From the NCBI GenBank assembly GCA_963556495.2, contig OY747712.1, positions 25,212,235-25,276,234 on the forward strand: DNA of 64,000 nt, given 5' to 3'. Below are positions 1 to 11,374 of this stretch, one piece after another. The translations under genes and the position numbers were made by a program. How positions within the stretch are numbered: position 1 is the first letter of the stretch; every line of letters begins with the position of its first letter. This DNA is from Valencia hispanica. Its lineage: Eukaryota > Chordata > Actinopteri > Cyprinodontiformes > Valenciidae. The notes under the pieces are model-generated. The model searched no databases. It saw only the letters and a program-made list of their open reading frames with translations, and was not told the origin of the DNA.

Positions 1-668
1 TTTAGGCTACCCCGGAGGCGTCCGAATGAGAAAAACAAGTGGAGCCCTTGCCAGTTGTCCAAAGTCCTCTTTTTAGATTAAGGTAAATTTTGCATTTAAT
101 TTTTAACCCAAGATGCCAGAGTCAAGGGGGAAGGTGAAAAAAAAGTTTTTGTTGTCTAGGGTGAACCCTCCACAGTCAGTAATTATTTGAGGACCCATAT
201 CATCTGCTGGTGTCTAACCACTCTGTACTTCAAGACCAAAGTCAGTGCAGTTGTTCACCAGGAACACTTTATGAAAATTATGATTTCATTTTTTTAGCAG
301 GGCTTTACTCCTGCTCACACTGCCAAAAGTATAATAAGTAGAATAATTGCTTAAATGGCCAGTATGACTGTGTTTGATTAGCCAGAAAACTCCACTTACC
401 TAAACCCCCTCAAGAGAACCAGTAGGCTCTACTGGGGAATATTGTCAAGAGAAAGATGAGACACCAAACCTAACAACGTAGACAACCTGAAGACCGCTAT
501 TGAGGCAACCAAGGCTTCTTTAAAACCTCAGCAAACTGACAGGCTGATTCCCTCTGTATCCTGATGCACTGATCAGTAATGGATGCTAAAGTGGCCTTGA
601 CTTAGAATTGCATGCATATACTGTATAGTACATGGACATACTTTTCAATAGGCTGTTATTTCAATACT
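1..668 (+). mobile_element. Tc1-like DNA transposon relic
   Basis: Degraded 3' half of a Tc1/mariner-type transposase gene, read on the plus strand, in the phactr1 intron. Fragments recognisable in shifting frames include an FIF-type second-Asp region near 280-300, the segment after the DDE third acid (GIVKRKMR-like, about 435-460) and the C-terminal helix with an ASxxPQQ-like piece near 510-545. Several stops and frameshifts break it. Its 5' part lies outside the window. The family assignment comes from recognition of common fish elements. Confidence 0.6.
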
Positions 669-753
669 TAATCTTTTTTTGCTCTCAGAAACTAAATTCT
701 GAATTTTCATGAGCTGTATGCAACTTGCCAGAGGTGAAAAAGTCCTTTAAACC

Positions 754-1360
754 ATGTACACCAGTGGTCCCCAACCCCCGGGCCGTGGGTCGGTACCGGG
801 CCGTGGGTCATGTGGTACCGGGCCGCGAGCCACACATAAAGAATAAATAACTTCCAGTATTTCCGTGTTATTTATTATCCGAGGGTGACCGCTGTTTTAT
901 TTTGAAAAATAACCAGATATCCCCATTACATAGCTCAGTCTTGACACGTAATCCCACAAGGTAGCAAGATGGATAGAAACAAACGTTTCTTTGGAAAAGG
1001 GAAAAGCCCAAGGCTCTCACTGATTCAGCGTTATGGTGAGTTAGATTTTTCATGCACTTTGTATTTGTGTTAAATCTTGAATTATTAAAGGTATGTTTAC
1101 ATGTTACCATGGCGACCAGAGAGCGTTAGGGGGCTGAGTGTTACTCGTGTTATGTTATCTGCTCGATGTTAGGAGGACGCTGTTAATAAAGCTGCGAATA
1201 CATATTGGATTTACGTCTATTGTTATAATTTAAAAAATAACCCGTTTTATACCGTCCGTTATCATTTATCCGCCACACCTTAAAGGCCGGTCCGTGAAAA
1301 TATTGTCTGATATTAAACCGGTCCGTGGCGGAAAAAAGTTTGGGGACCACTGATGTACAC
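754..1360. mobile_element. Non-autonomous hAT element with 8-bp TSD
   Basis: The element (762-1352, 591 bp) begins CAGTGGTCCCCAAC and ends GTTTGGGGACCACTG, so its termini are inverted repeats. It is bracketed by a perfect 8-bp direct repeat ATGTACAC at 754-761 and 1353-1360. An 8-bp duplication and CAGTGGTCCCC-type ends are characteristic of hAT (Charlie/Tip100-like) elements. The subterminal regions are CpG-rich copies of CCGGGCCGTGG-like motifs. No transposase is encoded, so it is a MITE-like derivative. The perfect TSD suggests a fairly recent insertion. Confidence 0.88.
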
Positions 1361-1718
1361 AACAGATCACAAAACTGTGGCAGGGAAGTAGGTAAATTTA
1401 AAATATAATATTCTTTAGTCTAACTATAGGTTTCAAAGAAATTTGTTCCTGAAGCTCTTGCAATAACCTGTCATAAGCATTTTCAGGCATGTTCTTGAGA
1501 AATAATCTGGTTGTACATCCCTCTTTAGTCTCACAGATGACTCTCCAATGTCTGCAGCATGAAATTTTAATTAATTTCTAACTCTTATTGCATATTTTAA
1601 AAAAGACCACATTTTCTTATCTTCGCGCTCCACATTTTGGCAAGAGCAAGCAGACTTTTACAGTATTGCCAACTTTTCTTAAAGCCCTAAGGCAGACTTT
1701 ATTTGACTCAGATATAAC

Positions 1719-1750
<32 letters not shown>

Positions 1751-1890
1751 AGAGGCTACTGAAATCCCCTGAAATTTCAATAATGAAAGATTATATCTCT
1801 GAATGCTCCATGTCAAATGTTTTATAAAGAAGATCAGAGTGTAAGGACTTATGACAGGGTAAATAACTGAAAGTTCCACAGTCAGCTCAC
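1361..1890. other. phactr1 intron, no feature apart from a poly-T run
   Basis: AT-rich intronic sequence with a poly-T run at about 1,722-1,746. No exon, repeat family or RNA gene was recognised. Confidence 0.6.
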
Positions 1891-1971
1891 CTTTTTCAAA
1901 GATCTCCTTCAGAACCCCTCTCTTGATGAGTTCATCTCTGCTCTGTCGCAGGGACATCTTCCTCTCCAAAG
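1891..1971 (-). CDS. phactr1: phactr1 exon with N-terminal RPEL motif
   Basis: 81-bp internal exon on the minus strand, flanked by an AG acceptor (complement of 1972-1973, preceded by a pyrimidine tract) and a gtgagc donor (complement of 1885-1890). It enters in phase 1 and completes the Ala codon left by exon 16,263-16,427. It encodes [20 protein letters not shown] followed by KEIFEKG. This is the first RPEL repeat of PHACTR proteins (consensus RxxxEELIxRGxLK), which binds monomeric actin next to the basic NLS, so actin competes with importin and controls nuclear entry. The next exons lie to the left of the window. Codons and splice sites look intact. Identification is firm at family level. 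The PHACTR1 assignment comes from agreement with the neighbouring exons. Confidence 0.9.
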
Positions 1972-3147
1972 CTAGGAGTGTAAAGGAAAAGTTTGTTAAA
2001 TGTATTTTTGTACTCCACATCCATAAACACATCACTATGTTTTATGTGTTGATTAATTCAATTCAGCTTAGTTTAATTAAATAGCACCTATTAGAAAGCA
2101 CTTTAAGACAAACGGTTCTAAATCAAATCATATAGATGGGTTCACTTACACACACACAATTTGATTATGAGATGTTCTCTGAAAGGTTATTTAATGAAGG
2201 CCATGGCTGACTGTTCAGTTGTTCACTTTAAGAAATCCATTTACAAAATTTGGCTCTACTTAGGAGTACAATTTCATGCACAGAAGCAAGATTTTTTGCA
2301 AATAGCAAAATATTATATGCAAGATATTTTGCAAATATAATGTTTCACATTTCTATCATTTAGTGTACACAGTAAAACCACAATATCAAACATCACGTTT
2401 CTATTAATGTCATTTTTCTCCAGGAAAAAAAAAAAATATGTGGACATACAGTGCTCAGTGTGAGGTTTCAAAACTGGTTTTCGTACACTTGAGTAAAACA
2501 TGATTGCTATCAAAATATGAAACATCACCATATTTGACATGTGCAGAAAGATGCTAGGGGTGCACTCATTGTTAGAGGTTGCCATGGTAACACAGTATGC
2601 TTTACTGTGTTTCTAAGGAGCTTAGCAGGCAGAAAAATAGATTTGACCTGGCCAACAGAGATCAGTGAAATGAAGGTTTATCACACCATTAGCAGCACAA
2701 TTTAAATCAGTGAAACTGGTCTAACCAACATAGCTAAAATACTTACTGATGAATATTTATTAGGCCAAGAGCTAACGAAATGTGGAAATTATTTTGAAAA
2801 ACTAAATTTGGCTAAATCAAGGTTATGAAAACAATAAGGACATTTTGACTTTCAAACTTCACAGTCAGAAAAGTAATGAAGCTTAGTACAAAAAAAGTCG
2901 CTGAAAACTAAAGCCATAGTTGCAGGTGGTGATTTCTGTCTATGGATGGCTGTTCCTGCACCCTGCTTTCATTTATCAAGCTGTGGATCTACAAAAACAT
3001 CTTTAAATCAAAATTATATAAAATATGAATGCATGAGATCAAAACACGTCGGACAGTAAAGTTAAAAAACACACACAACTATAAACAAAAGTACAAACTG
3101 ATGAGGAAAGTGCTGTAAAGGCGCTGTAATAAAAAAAAGAAAACAAA
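1972..3147. other. phactr1 intron, little recognisable
   Basis: AT-rich intron. A short antisense LINE-tail scrap (Ttaattcaattcag... to ...gcactttaag) lies at about 2,052-2,110. No other repeat or exon was recognised. Confidence 0.5.
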
Positions 3148-4032
3148 TACACTACTCACAATAAGTTAGGGATATCGTGAGAGACTCAGTGGATGTCATA
3201 CATTTGGTGTTTGTTTCACTACAGAGATTTTTGGGATAGGGAGGCAATTGTATTTGGGTGATGGACACACCTAATTTTGTGTTTTCCACTTAATGATCTA
3301 ACCGTGTACAGTTTGGCTTACATATTGGGGCCAACACAGAAAAATACCAGGGTTAGCTTTGGTGGAGGTGGTGTTACAGTCTGGGCAGGGATCACCAGTC
3401 AGCGCAAAACTGATTTGGTTATTGTAGATGGCTCAGTCACTGCATGTTCATACCTCAGAGACATCATAGAACCCATCATTATCTCCCAATTCCGCCAGCA
3501 CACAATCAACTTTCTGTTCATGGGTGATAATGCTCCACCACATCGTGCCACAATTGTCACAGCTCGAATTCAGGAAGTCGGAGTGCATCATATGGTATGG
3601 TCAGCAATGTCCCCTGACATGAACCCCATGAGCACGTTTGGGACCAGCTGAAGCAGAGACTGGATGATCGTACCCCACCCCCACATTACCTGACAGAACT
3701 ACGTGTAGCACTTGCGGAAGAGTGGAACGCATTGCCTCATGACAACATCATGAGGCTAGTGAGGAGCATGAGACGTCGCTGTCAAGCCGTCATTGCGGCA
3801 AATAGTGGAAACACCCGCTACTGACATTATCAATTTGTGTTATTTGGGGCTACCCTTGTTATTGTCTACATTTTTATGGGAAATAAATAATTACACTAAT
3901 GAAAATTGGGTTTCTTCTCATTCATTATTAGAAATATCAAAGCATACTTTTACTTATTTCATTAAAATTCAGACCAAATAGGAATAGCACTCATGTAAAT
4001 AACAATATCCCTAAGTTTTTGTGAGTAGTGTA
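3148..4032 (+). mobile_element. Tc1/mariner element with intact inverted ends, internally deleted
   Basis: The element (3150-4030, 881 bp) is flanked by TA dinucleotides at 3148-3149 and 4031-4032. It starts CACTACTCACAATAAGTTAG and its other end is the inverted copy (reverse complement begins CACTACTCACAAAAACTTAG). Full Tc1 elements are usually 1.3-1.6 kb, so the transposase N-terminus and first catalytic Asp are missing. The remaining transposase fragment is listed separately. It lies inside the phactr1 intron. Confidence 0.88.
3277..3824 (+). pseudogene. Truncated, frameshifted Tc1 transposase
   Basis: Remnant of a DDE transposase. An open stretch from 3277 to 3651 contains a GGGVTVWAGI-like strand and the second catalytic Asp in FMGDNAPPHRA, and ends at SPDMNPM. 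A single-base loss near 3,628-3,632 shifts the frame. The EHVWDQLKQRLDDR-like third-acid segment continues in another frame to a stop at 3822-3824. The helix-turn-helix domain and first Asp are absent, so no active enzyme can be made. The start coordinate is only the first Met of the open frame. Confidence 0.85.
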
Positions 4033-4535
4033 TTTTGTCTGAATCTTTGACTTGTCTCAGTTCCTCCATCATTAAGCTTTGCTTTAGTGGATACCCAAAC
4101 TGATTATACCAGTAGAGGATTTGAGTGATATTTGGGCAGTGTACTAAATCTTCACCATTTAAATCATTCTTTTAACAGCCCTCAAACTTTCATGGCCCAC
4201 AGACCTTTTGGTTTATTGACAAAAGAGTTTAAGTACACAAAATAAATCAATTTTGTCCAAACATGATTGTACCCACTGAGTTTTATTAAATCAGCTCTGG
4301 AGTGTTGTCTTTTATTGTTTATTTGATTTCAAATTTGCTAATTACAAATTAGCTGTTGACTGGAATCTAACGATTTTCAGCATTTCTCACACACGCATAC
4401 TGAGATAGATATAGATATATATTATATATATATATAAAAATAAAATTAATGGCCCCTCACAGCAGGAAGGCTAAATAAAAGATAATAGCTACCACTGTTC
4501 TTATATCTACTTCTACTCATACTAGTTTATACATC
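4033..4535. other. phactr1 intron with a short TA-rich run
   Basis: Contains an ATAT-rich run at about 4,400-4,442. No gene or clear repeat otherwise. Confidence 0.5.
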
Positions 4536-4976
4536 TGAATGGCTTTGCACCAAAATATGTTGAAGACCTGTTGTCACTGTACCAGCCACCCAGACCACTC
4601 AGGTTCTTCAACTTTAGCCTACTAAACATCCCTAGACTCAAAACCAAACATGGAGAAGCAGCTTTCAGTTTCTATGCTCCCCTTATCTGGAACAGACTTC
4701 GTGGCAACTGCAGAGCTGCTGAAACACTGAGCTGCTTTAAATCAAAACTAAAAGCTCATTAGTTTAGAATTGCCTTAGAGTAAACAGTTAATGTAATCTG
4801 CATCATATGTGTTCAAGCTTTATTGCTGTTTTCCATGCTTAATTGGATATTATGCGTTTCATGCTAAATTGCTGCTTTTAATTTCCAATGTTATATTCTA
4901 TGTTTTTCTTTATCAACAAATCATGTAAAGCACCTTGAATTACCCTGTTGTTGAAAGTAAATAAAATAAAATGAAT
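4536..4976 (+). mobile_element. L2/CR1-type LINE 3' end
   Basis: 5'-truncated non-LTR retrotransposon on the plus strand. The open piece 4571-4762 encodes the C-terminal tail of the reverse transcriptase ORF, with HGEAAFSFYAPLIWNRLR and a final FKSKLKAH, a pattern typical of fish L2/CR1/Rex1-like LINEs. The 3' UTR includes GTAAAGCACCTTGAATTACC and GTTGTTGAAAG, ending in AAATAAAATAAAATG. The same tail occurs at 17,943-18,051 and, inverted, at several other places in the window. Confidence 0.8.
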
Positions 4977-6534
4977 AAAATTGCCTTGTCTTCAATTATG
5001 GTTCCAAAACAGAGAAAACAGATGCTGTTAGATGAAAGCAGAAAAACTGAAATTGGGCCACAAAATTCAGATCTCTGGTTTGCTTCTATTCATAGGATTT
5101 TGAAAATGTAGCACTTTTCCTCTGTGCTACTGAAGGTGATCATTTCCAAATCTATCCCTGCATAGGAACCAGGTAGGTATGAGAAATGAGGATGTGTAAT
5201 GACACTGTGCACAGAGGACTCCCACCAGGCTTCTGTACTTTGGCTGCTGCTTATGAGAAGGATCACAGCTTCCGCCATCTGTGCTTTTTTTTTTTTTTTT
5301 ACAAGAGTCCTAACTCTGCCGGCAAATTTATTACAATGCAATGTGTTCAATGGTAAATCGCATTACAGATTTGTGACAATAATTACATCCTTACCTCCTC
5401 CTCTTTTTGTCATTACCCAGCAGACTTAAAGGGAAAATTTCCAGAAGAAATTCTAAAACACAAAAGGCTGACAGGCAGGGACAATAATTTACATACTATG
5501 ACAATGAAGGTAAAATAATCCATAGTCTAGCATGTTACTAGTAAACAATATGCTGTGCTAGATTTTACTCTTGCACAAAATATGTCAAACATCACTGGGT
5601 ACATAAAAGCTTTCAAAACGTAAGCCAGTCTGAGATCGGAGGCAATCCTGAAATTAGTTATTACATAACGGTCTAATCTTTTCCTGTTTTAAAAAAAGGG
5701 AAATGATCAGAATGTCCCCAGGATGGTAAAAAAAAAAATATAAAAAAAATCCCACCACCTCTGGAACCTTGTAATGTGGGTAACTGAAGACTTTGAAATG
5801 CAAATAAATTGTGCCGTTTGCAGATGCTATTTTGAGATTTTCCAGCAAGCAGCAACATAAAAAATTGATTATGCCCACATGGGGGAGCAAATTTAACATT
5901 AGGTCATGCATATCGAGGGGATTGTAAACAGAGCTATCAAAGAGTTGACCCAGAATCATCACAGCACAATTTTTAGACTGATTGTGCAAGCAGCTACTTC
6001 ACTGGACCTCTTTCCAAAAGCACTGCAGGGACTGCATGTGGAAAGGCATCATACATGTAACATATGCATACTTTAAACCTGCACTCCAATGAAAATCAAC
6101 TAATATGGATAAGTATACTGCATATGATAGCAGCAGTTTATTAAAAAAAAAATGGAGGTGAAAGATAATTACAATTACTTTAATTCTTATATATTAAGAA
6201 TTATATAATTACTTTCAATATGCATAGCCACGTTGTGGTATTTATTTATATATTTTTTTAAACATTTAACCCTTTTAAATATTCCTTTATTTTTTTGTCA
6301 CACTTAAAAAAGGTTTCAGAATGAACAAATTCTAATATCAAGCAAAGATAATGTAAGGCACTGGTACACCAGCAAACCACAGTGAGAGTCTATCAGTTCA
6401 GTAAAAACACGGAACAGTGGCCAACCTTCTCAGGAGTGACCAGCCGACCAAAATTACTCTAAGAGCCCACTGACAACTCATCCAGGAGGTCACAAAATAA
6501 CCTAGGACAGCATCAAATTTTTTACAGGCCCCAC
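4977..6534. other. phactr1 intron, nothing recognised
   Basis: AT-rich intron with homopolymer runs, including a T run at about 5,285-5,300. No exon, transposon end or RNA gene could be supported. Confidence 0.5.
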
Positions 6535-6816
6535 TTAAAGCTACACTGTGTTTTTTGTTGTTGTTAATTCTTAGCAAAAACCCATTTGTTCTTTCAAAAA
6601 TATGTGCTCATTCATGTGTAATTACTTCCACCTACTAATGAAAGTATTCTCGTAATTGTAGAATCTGCTATTCAGAATACATACACGCGAGTTGCACGAA
6701 TGGCTGAATCCATGTTTAGCCTCAATCTTTGAAATACATTCGCCAACAAGGGATGTAATATTGAGTTGGTTGTTTCACCCCTAGATGGGAGAAGTTCTTA
6801 CACAATGTAGCTTTAA
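6535..6816. mobile_element. TTAA-target MITE (274 bp)
   Basis: The element 6539-6812 is flanked by TTAA at 6535-6538 and 6813-6816. Its ends are inverted: AGCTACACTGTGT at the left and AGCTACATTGTGT when the right end is reverse-complemented. TTAA duplications are produced by piggyBac and Kolobok transposases, so this is a non-autonomous member of one of these. It resembles the ends of the larger TTAA element at 39,878-41,409. Confidence 0.75.
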
Positions 6817-8940
6817 GATGTTCATGATACAACCATAAAAAAATTTTTTTAAAGAGGCGGGGCAATAATATTATTGATAATATCATTCCATCGCAAAAAC
6901 CAATGATGATCAAATAAGATATAAAAAGAACCATCTTACATTTGCAAAAATGTCTTGACACCGAACGTTTTTGAAAAAAGATTATGAAACTGACTAAACA
7001 AAAGTATAACGTTTTTGAAGTATCCCATTAAATCTTAGATAAAGCTAATACAGTATTTTTGAAAAACAACATAACACAGTCCAACAGGGTACCAATATTG
7101 TGACAGTCAAGGTTCAGCTTTGCTGCTTTTAGGAGCTAGATAGCTTTGGTTGCACCATGAATTCTACTTTCTGCCCTGCTATCAATTAGGGACAGTCTAT
7201 AGTTAGCCTGCACTTGGTTTAAGCAGCCCAGATGCACAGATGTTGTGACCTTAAAACAGGTTTGGTCATGCTTGAAAACTATCCAGTGTTTCCAAATTGA
7301 AGCAGCTCTGAAAAAAGCTGAGTCAAAATTCCTCCAATCTCAGTTATTCAGACCAGCACAAGCAGTTATTAGTTATTAGAAAATACTTCTTTTTCATCCT
7401 AAATTAAAAACAATTTGTCAAGGCCTTATGACATAACTGTCATGGGCAAGGGATGTGAACACTTATGCAATACCAATAACTCAAAAGCTTCAATGAGAAT
7501 ATTAGGTCCTCAGATCTGAAAGACAGACCCCATGCATTCAGGAAATAAGAGGCAATTGGTCAAATTGAAGCAGAGACATGTCTAACACCACCTGAGCATG
7601 AAGACAAAATTTCCCTTAGCCCCTCAAAAGGTTTTCCAAAATATGCATTTATTATTAGAAGGGAAAAGGTGGGTTTTCATTTTAATATCATCCACAAAAA
7701 TGTCACAATCAAACCAAATGTAGACATGCATCTGACTTTTCTTGACTGATACTAGTTTTTTGTTTTGCTTGATTGCAGATTTTTTTTTTAAAGACCAGAA
7801 TCCCCAACAGAGATAAAATACTATGCTCCCTTCTTTGATAAAAGGTTGTAGTTTTAGATAAAAACATAAATGAACAAACAAGCTTATCCTCACACTGTAT
7901 GGATTCAAAGCACACAGATGAAACCATATTTAATATATTTATATATTTTTCCTTACTCATATTTAAACAAACTAGTTGTGCTTTAGGCCAGTTAGAATTT
8001 CAAGATTTTGGATTTACAAAATGACATTAATATAATAAATACTTCTTTGTTGTTCTTTTTTCTCCTTTGTCCTTCAAATCCAGACATTGTTTTTCTTAGT
8101 ATTTGGTAAAAATCATCATTTAATGCTGTATGATTTGGGTCTTCGTTTATGGTATCCTTCAACAGGCCTGGTAAACAAAAGTGCGCATGGAGTGTGGGAT
8201 AAGAGGGATAAAACAATGGATGAACTGACTCACAGTCTGCTCCTGAGCATGTAGCTGCAATATTACATTGTCCAGGGAATGAGGGGAAAGCTAAGCGTGA
8301 TGCTCTGATGCTGCACCTGTTAGACCAATAGTCTCAATAGTCCTCAAGCAAGTGGTTTTCTTTTTCAATAAAGTTTAGATTTTTCTCTGATATTGTTGCT
8401 GGCTTCTCTTCTTGAACACCAGGTACTTTCCCGATGGCAACCTCATGTAACTTCCATACAACTATTAGAATTTTGATAAACTATCAAAGGCTTCGTTTTG
8501 TATTACTATCAAACAATCAGGGTAACGTCTGCGGTTCCAATCCTACAGGAAATCCTTCCTGCCCACAGCCATTATCTTCTACAACAATTCCTTAAAGAAT
8601 TTATTATATGAGCTATACCTCACTTACTTTATTGATCCCAGAGGAAAATTATTTTTGAATTTGAATTGAATTTGAAAGTTAGGATAAAAATGTATGCACT
8701 GCGTAATAATCATTTTACTAAGATAAAAGGTGTTTTTTGAGTAATAAAAATGTAACAGTATAATCATCTTTATTACTTCCAATACTACTCAGCGCACACA
8801 TTTTTCACCATTACCTCTATTATTTAATGGTGTCTTCGCCGACTTCAAAATCATACCAGATGCTGGCTGGTCTTCTGTTAAAGTCTCAGTTTTGTTTTTC
8901 CCTTCTTCCCCAAGTACACCACATGTATAACCCCATGAAT
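6817..8940. other. phactr1 intron, mostly unrecognised
   Basis: AT-rich. A stretch around 7,230-7,490 with a GAACACTTATGCAATACCAA end resembles the terminal part of a fish Tc1 relic, but is too decayed to delimit. Nothing else was recognised. Confidence 0.4.
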
Positions 8941-10467
8941 GGATAAACGACTAACTTTGGTAACACTGCAAGCTTTATTGAAATAGAATTTATATATTTT
9001 TTTTTTACATATTTACATTGCATAAGTAAAGTCCTTGGCACACTATTTATTTATTCGCGTCTGTCTACCACTGTGTGCACCAAACCATGAAACATCTCCA
9101 AAAAAGCTTGATTGAAGCCGTTTTTCTGAGCCAACTCCACTCTCCTTAGCTCAGTCTTCATCGCTCTGCAGCGGACATGGTAGCACAGCAGTGGACCGTT
9201 CATCTGCCTCGAACTAATGTCGAGTTAACGCTGGGTGCAGTGAAGGCTGGCGTAACCTCGGTGTAGGTAATCTCCATCTCGGAAAACGACCCCATTGAAG
9301 CAATGGTCTCTTGAATGGAAAACACAATTATTAAAATAAAATACAACCAGTAGCACGTAACAACGCTGAGATGGTTAAGAGCTAGCCTATCTGCACTGTA
9401 AACTAAAGCTTGACTACAAGTGCTCGAGTAAGCTCGCTACCAGACTTTGTCATGAGGTGCATCAAAGTAATTAAAGTCTTTAAAATCAGTCATCACTCAC
9501 CGTTTTCCGACATTGCAGATGCCGATGGTGGAGCTGCTATCTAGCCCCCAGCAATGTTTTGAACTCCGCTGAAAGCCGTGTGTCGCCATTCGATGACATC
9601 CCTTCAAACTTGCTACGCTAGGCCAAGCTGCTACTACGTAGGTAGGAGTGAGAGTGACATCACTTTACAGGACCAATCAGTCCATAGGTGGGCGTGTAGG
9701 GTCGCCTCGGCCTACTTCGGACTGAGTGAAATGATGGAAGTCCACTTCAAAATCCTTCATGGAATTTACCCTTCGAATTAGTTCATTAAAAAAACGCTTC
9801 AAGTTTGAAGTTGAAATTTTTTCTTTCTGTAAATCTGATCTGGAAACAACAGAACATATATATTTTACTACTGTAAAGAAGTTTAAGACTTTTGGAAAAT
9901 GTTATTTAATCATCTACAAAAGCTTCATAAAAACGTATTACCTTGGTCTCTACAAAATATTTTATTTGGAGTAACCCTGAATAATAGAAATCTTATTTTT
10001 TTGCTAAACAATTTCTTCTTAATAATGAAGTATTGTATTCACAAATGTAGATATGCTAGATCTCCCCCCGCTTTGGCTGGCTTCTTGGTCGATCTGAAAT
10101 CTTTCAAGCAATATTTAACCTTTGTCAAAAGCCCCTCTGCAATAAAGTTACAGTCTGTGCTTGGTGAATGTAAATTTATTTGGTGTACCACTTGTTCTCC
10201 CTTTCAAAATTTATTTTTTTGTCATTCTCCTTCTCTATCCATACTGCTGTTTCTATCTGTATAACGGAGATCTGTACATGTTTTTTTAAATTCTATTCAG
10301 ATAGAGTATATAGTTGTTTTTACTTGCATTTGTGTATTCAATAAAAAAAATAAAATAAAATAAAAAATAGGGGGTCAGCTCGGCCCAGAGAAAGGCAGTG
10401 GAAACACGGGAAATACGGGCTGACTCAACCCGGGCTGGGCCGAGCCGACCCTAGTGGAAAAGGGGCA
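8941..10467. mobile_element. Non-autonomous DNA transposon split by an L1 insertion
   Basis: Pieces at about 8,941-9,726 and 10,371-10,467 read as one fish element. The first has the internal CpG-rich part (TAGGGTCGCCTCGGCCTACT near 9,695-9,715). The second has GGGCTGACTCAACCCGGGCT and the terminal CTAGTGGAAAAGGGGC, which is the inverted form of the CCCCTTTTCCACTAG ends common in teleost DNA transposons. The opposite terminus is not found, so the left limit is uncertain. The superfamily (hAT-like) is a guess. Confidence 0.5.
9727..10370 (+). mobile_element. L1-clade LINE, 5'-truncated, with A-rich tail
   Basis: Plus-strand 3' end of an L1-like retrotransposon. Frames 9759-9974 and 9899-10264 hold parts of the ORF2 C-terminal region: a KILHGIYPSN-like start, a Cys/His segment (SFCKSDLETTEHIYF) and KYCIHKCRYARSPP. 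The two frames overlap through a frameshift, so the ORF is broken. It ends in an A-rich tail AATAAAAAAAATAAAATAAA at about 10,340-10,367. Sequence on both sides belongs to another transposon, so it inserted there. Confidence 0.72.
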
Positions 10468-10582
10468 TGAATGTACATTTCACAACTAGAAGAAAGTATG
10501 GGGAAAAAAAGCTTTTTCTTACTGTTGTGGCAGTTTGCAGAAATTCTAATTTGTTTTAGTATGTGCTTTTTAGTGCGTGCAG

Positions 10583-10985
10583 GTCGGATTACAGCCGACC
10601 CTTCTCATCCTGGACACAGACTGTTTGACCTGCTCCCCTCAGGCAAGAGGCTCCAGTCCATTCGGACCAGAACCTCTCGCCATAAGAACAGTTTCTTCCA
10701 CTCTGCTGTTGGACTCATGAACAATAACCCTAAGACTGTTCCCACCACCCGCTCAGTTACATGACCCATATTGTTTTTTTTTTTTTGCACCTGTCTGATT
10801 TGCACCGATCGTTACCTGCACCCATGTACATATCAATCTGTTTAGCATTTTATATTTTTATTTAAGTGTTTGTCTGTTTGTTCTTGTATGTTTGCACAAA
10901 GTACTGCAGCAATTTCCTAATGTTGTAAACCTACCCAACATTTGGCAACAAAACCCTTTCTGATTCTGATTCTAAGTTGATTTGG
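10583..10985 (+). mobile_element. Rex1/CR1-like LINE 3' end
   Basis: The open piece to 10,764 encodes ADPSHPGHRLFDLLPSGKR, followed by FRS/IRTRTSRHKNSFFHSAV-like residues, the C-terminal tail of fish CR1/Rex1-type reverse transcriptases. A ~200-bp 3' UTR follows and finishes with the short tandem TTCTGATTCTGATTCT, the usual simple-repeat tail. It is 5'-truncated and lies in the phactr1 intron. Confidence 0.75.
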
Positions 10986-11374
10986 CGCATTGATGTGTGG
11001 CAAAAACAGAAGAAAAAAAAAAGAAAAAAGGCAACACACTACATTTAAGCTGTAAATATCAACCAGATTATGTTCTATGTTAGATGGATATACCATGGCT
11101 CCAAAAGGTGTCCGGGTCAAACAGCCTAGTCTATCTAATCTGTTCTAAGAAGAAAGAGACACTTACTGTGGAGACTCTGCTGAGAGCATAATAAATGCAA
11201 CCACAATATCCAACCTCTTTCTCTATTGATTTGAGTGCTGCACTTGGATTTTTAGAAGACAGGACAAAAAAGGCAAGGATATTCAACTGTGAAGTGACCC
11301 AGATAGTCAGAACATATTCTACCAACCCTGAGGCTCAGTATCTCAGAGTGTTACAAAAATGGCATTATCAAATC

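Noticed and set aside
868..1110. 80-aa minus-strand frame in the hAT element
   Set aside because: Non-autonomous element interior with no similarity to hAT transposase.
1745..2035. Full 96-aa minus-strand frame as the phactr1 exon
   Set aside because: Only 1,891-1,971 is bounded by splice sites and matches the RPEL region. The rest is intronic read-through.
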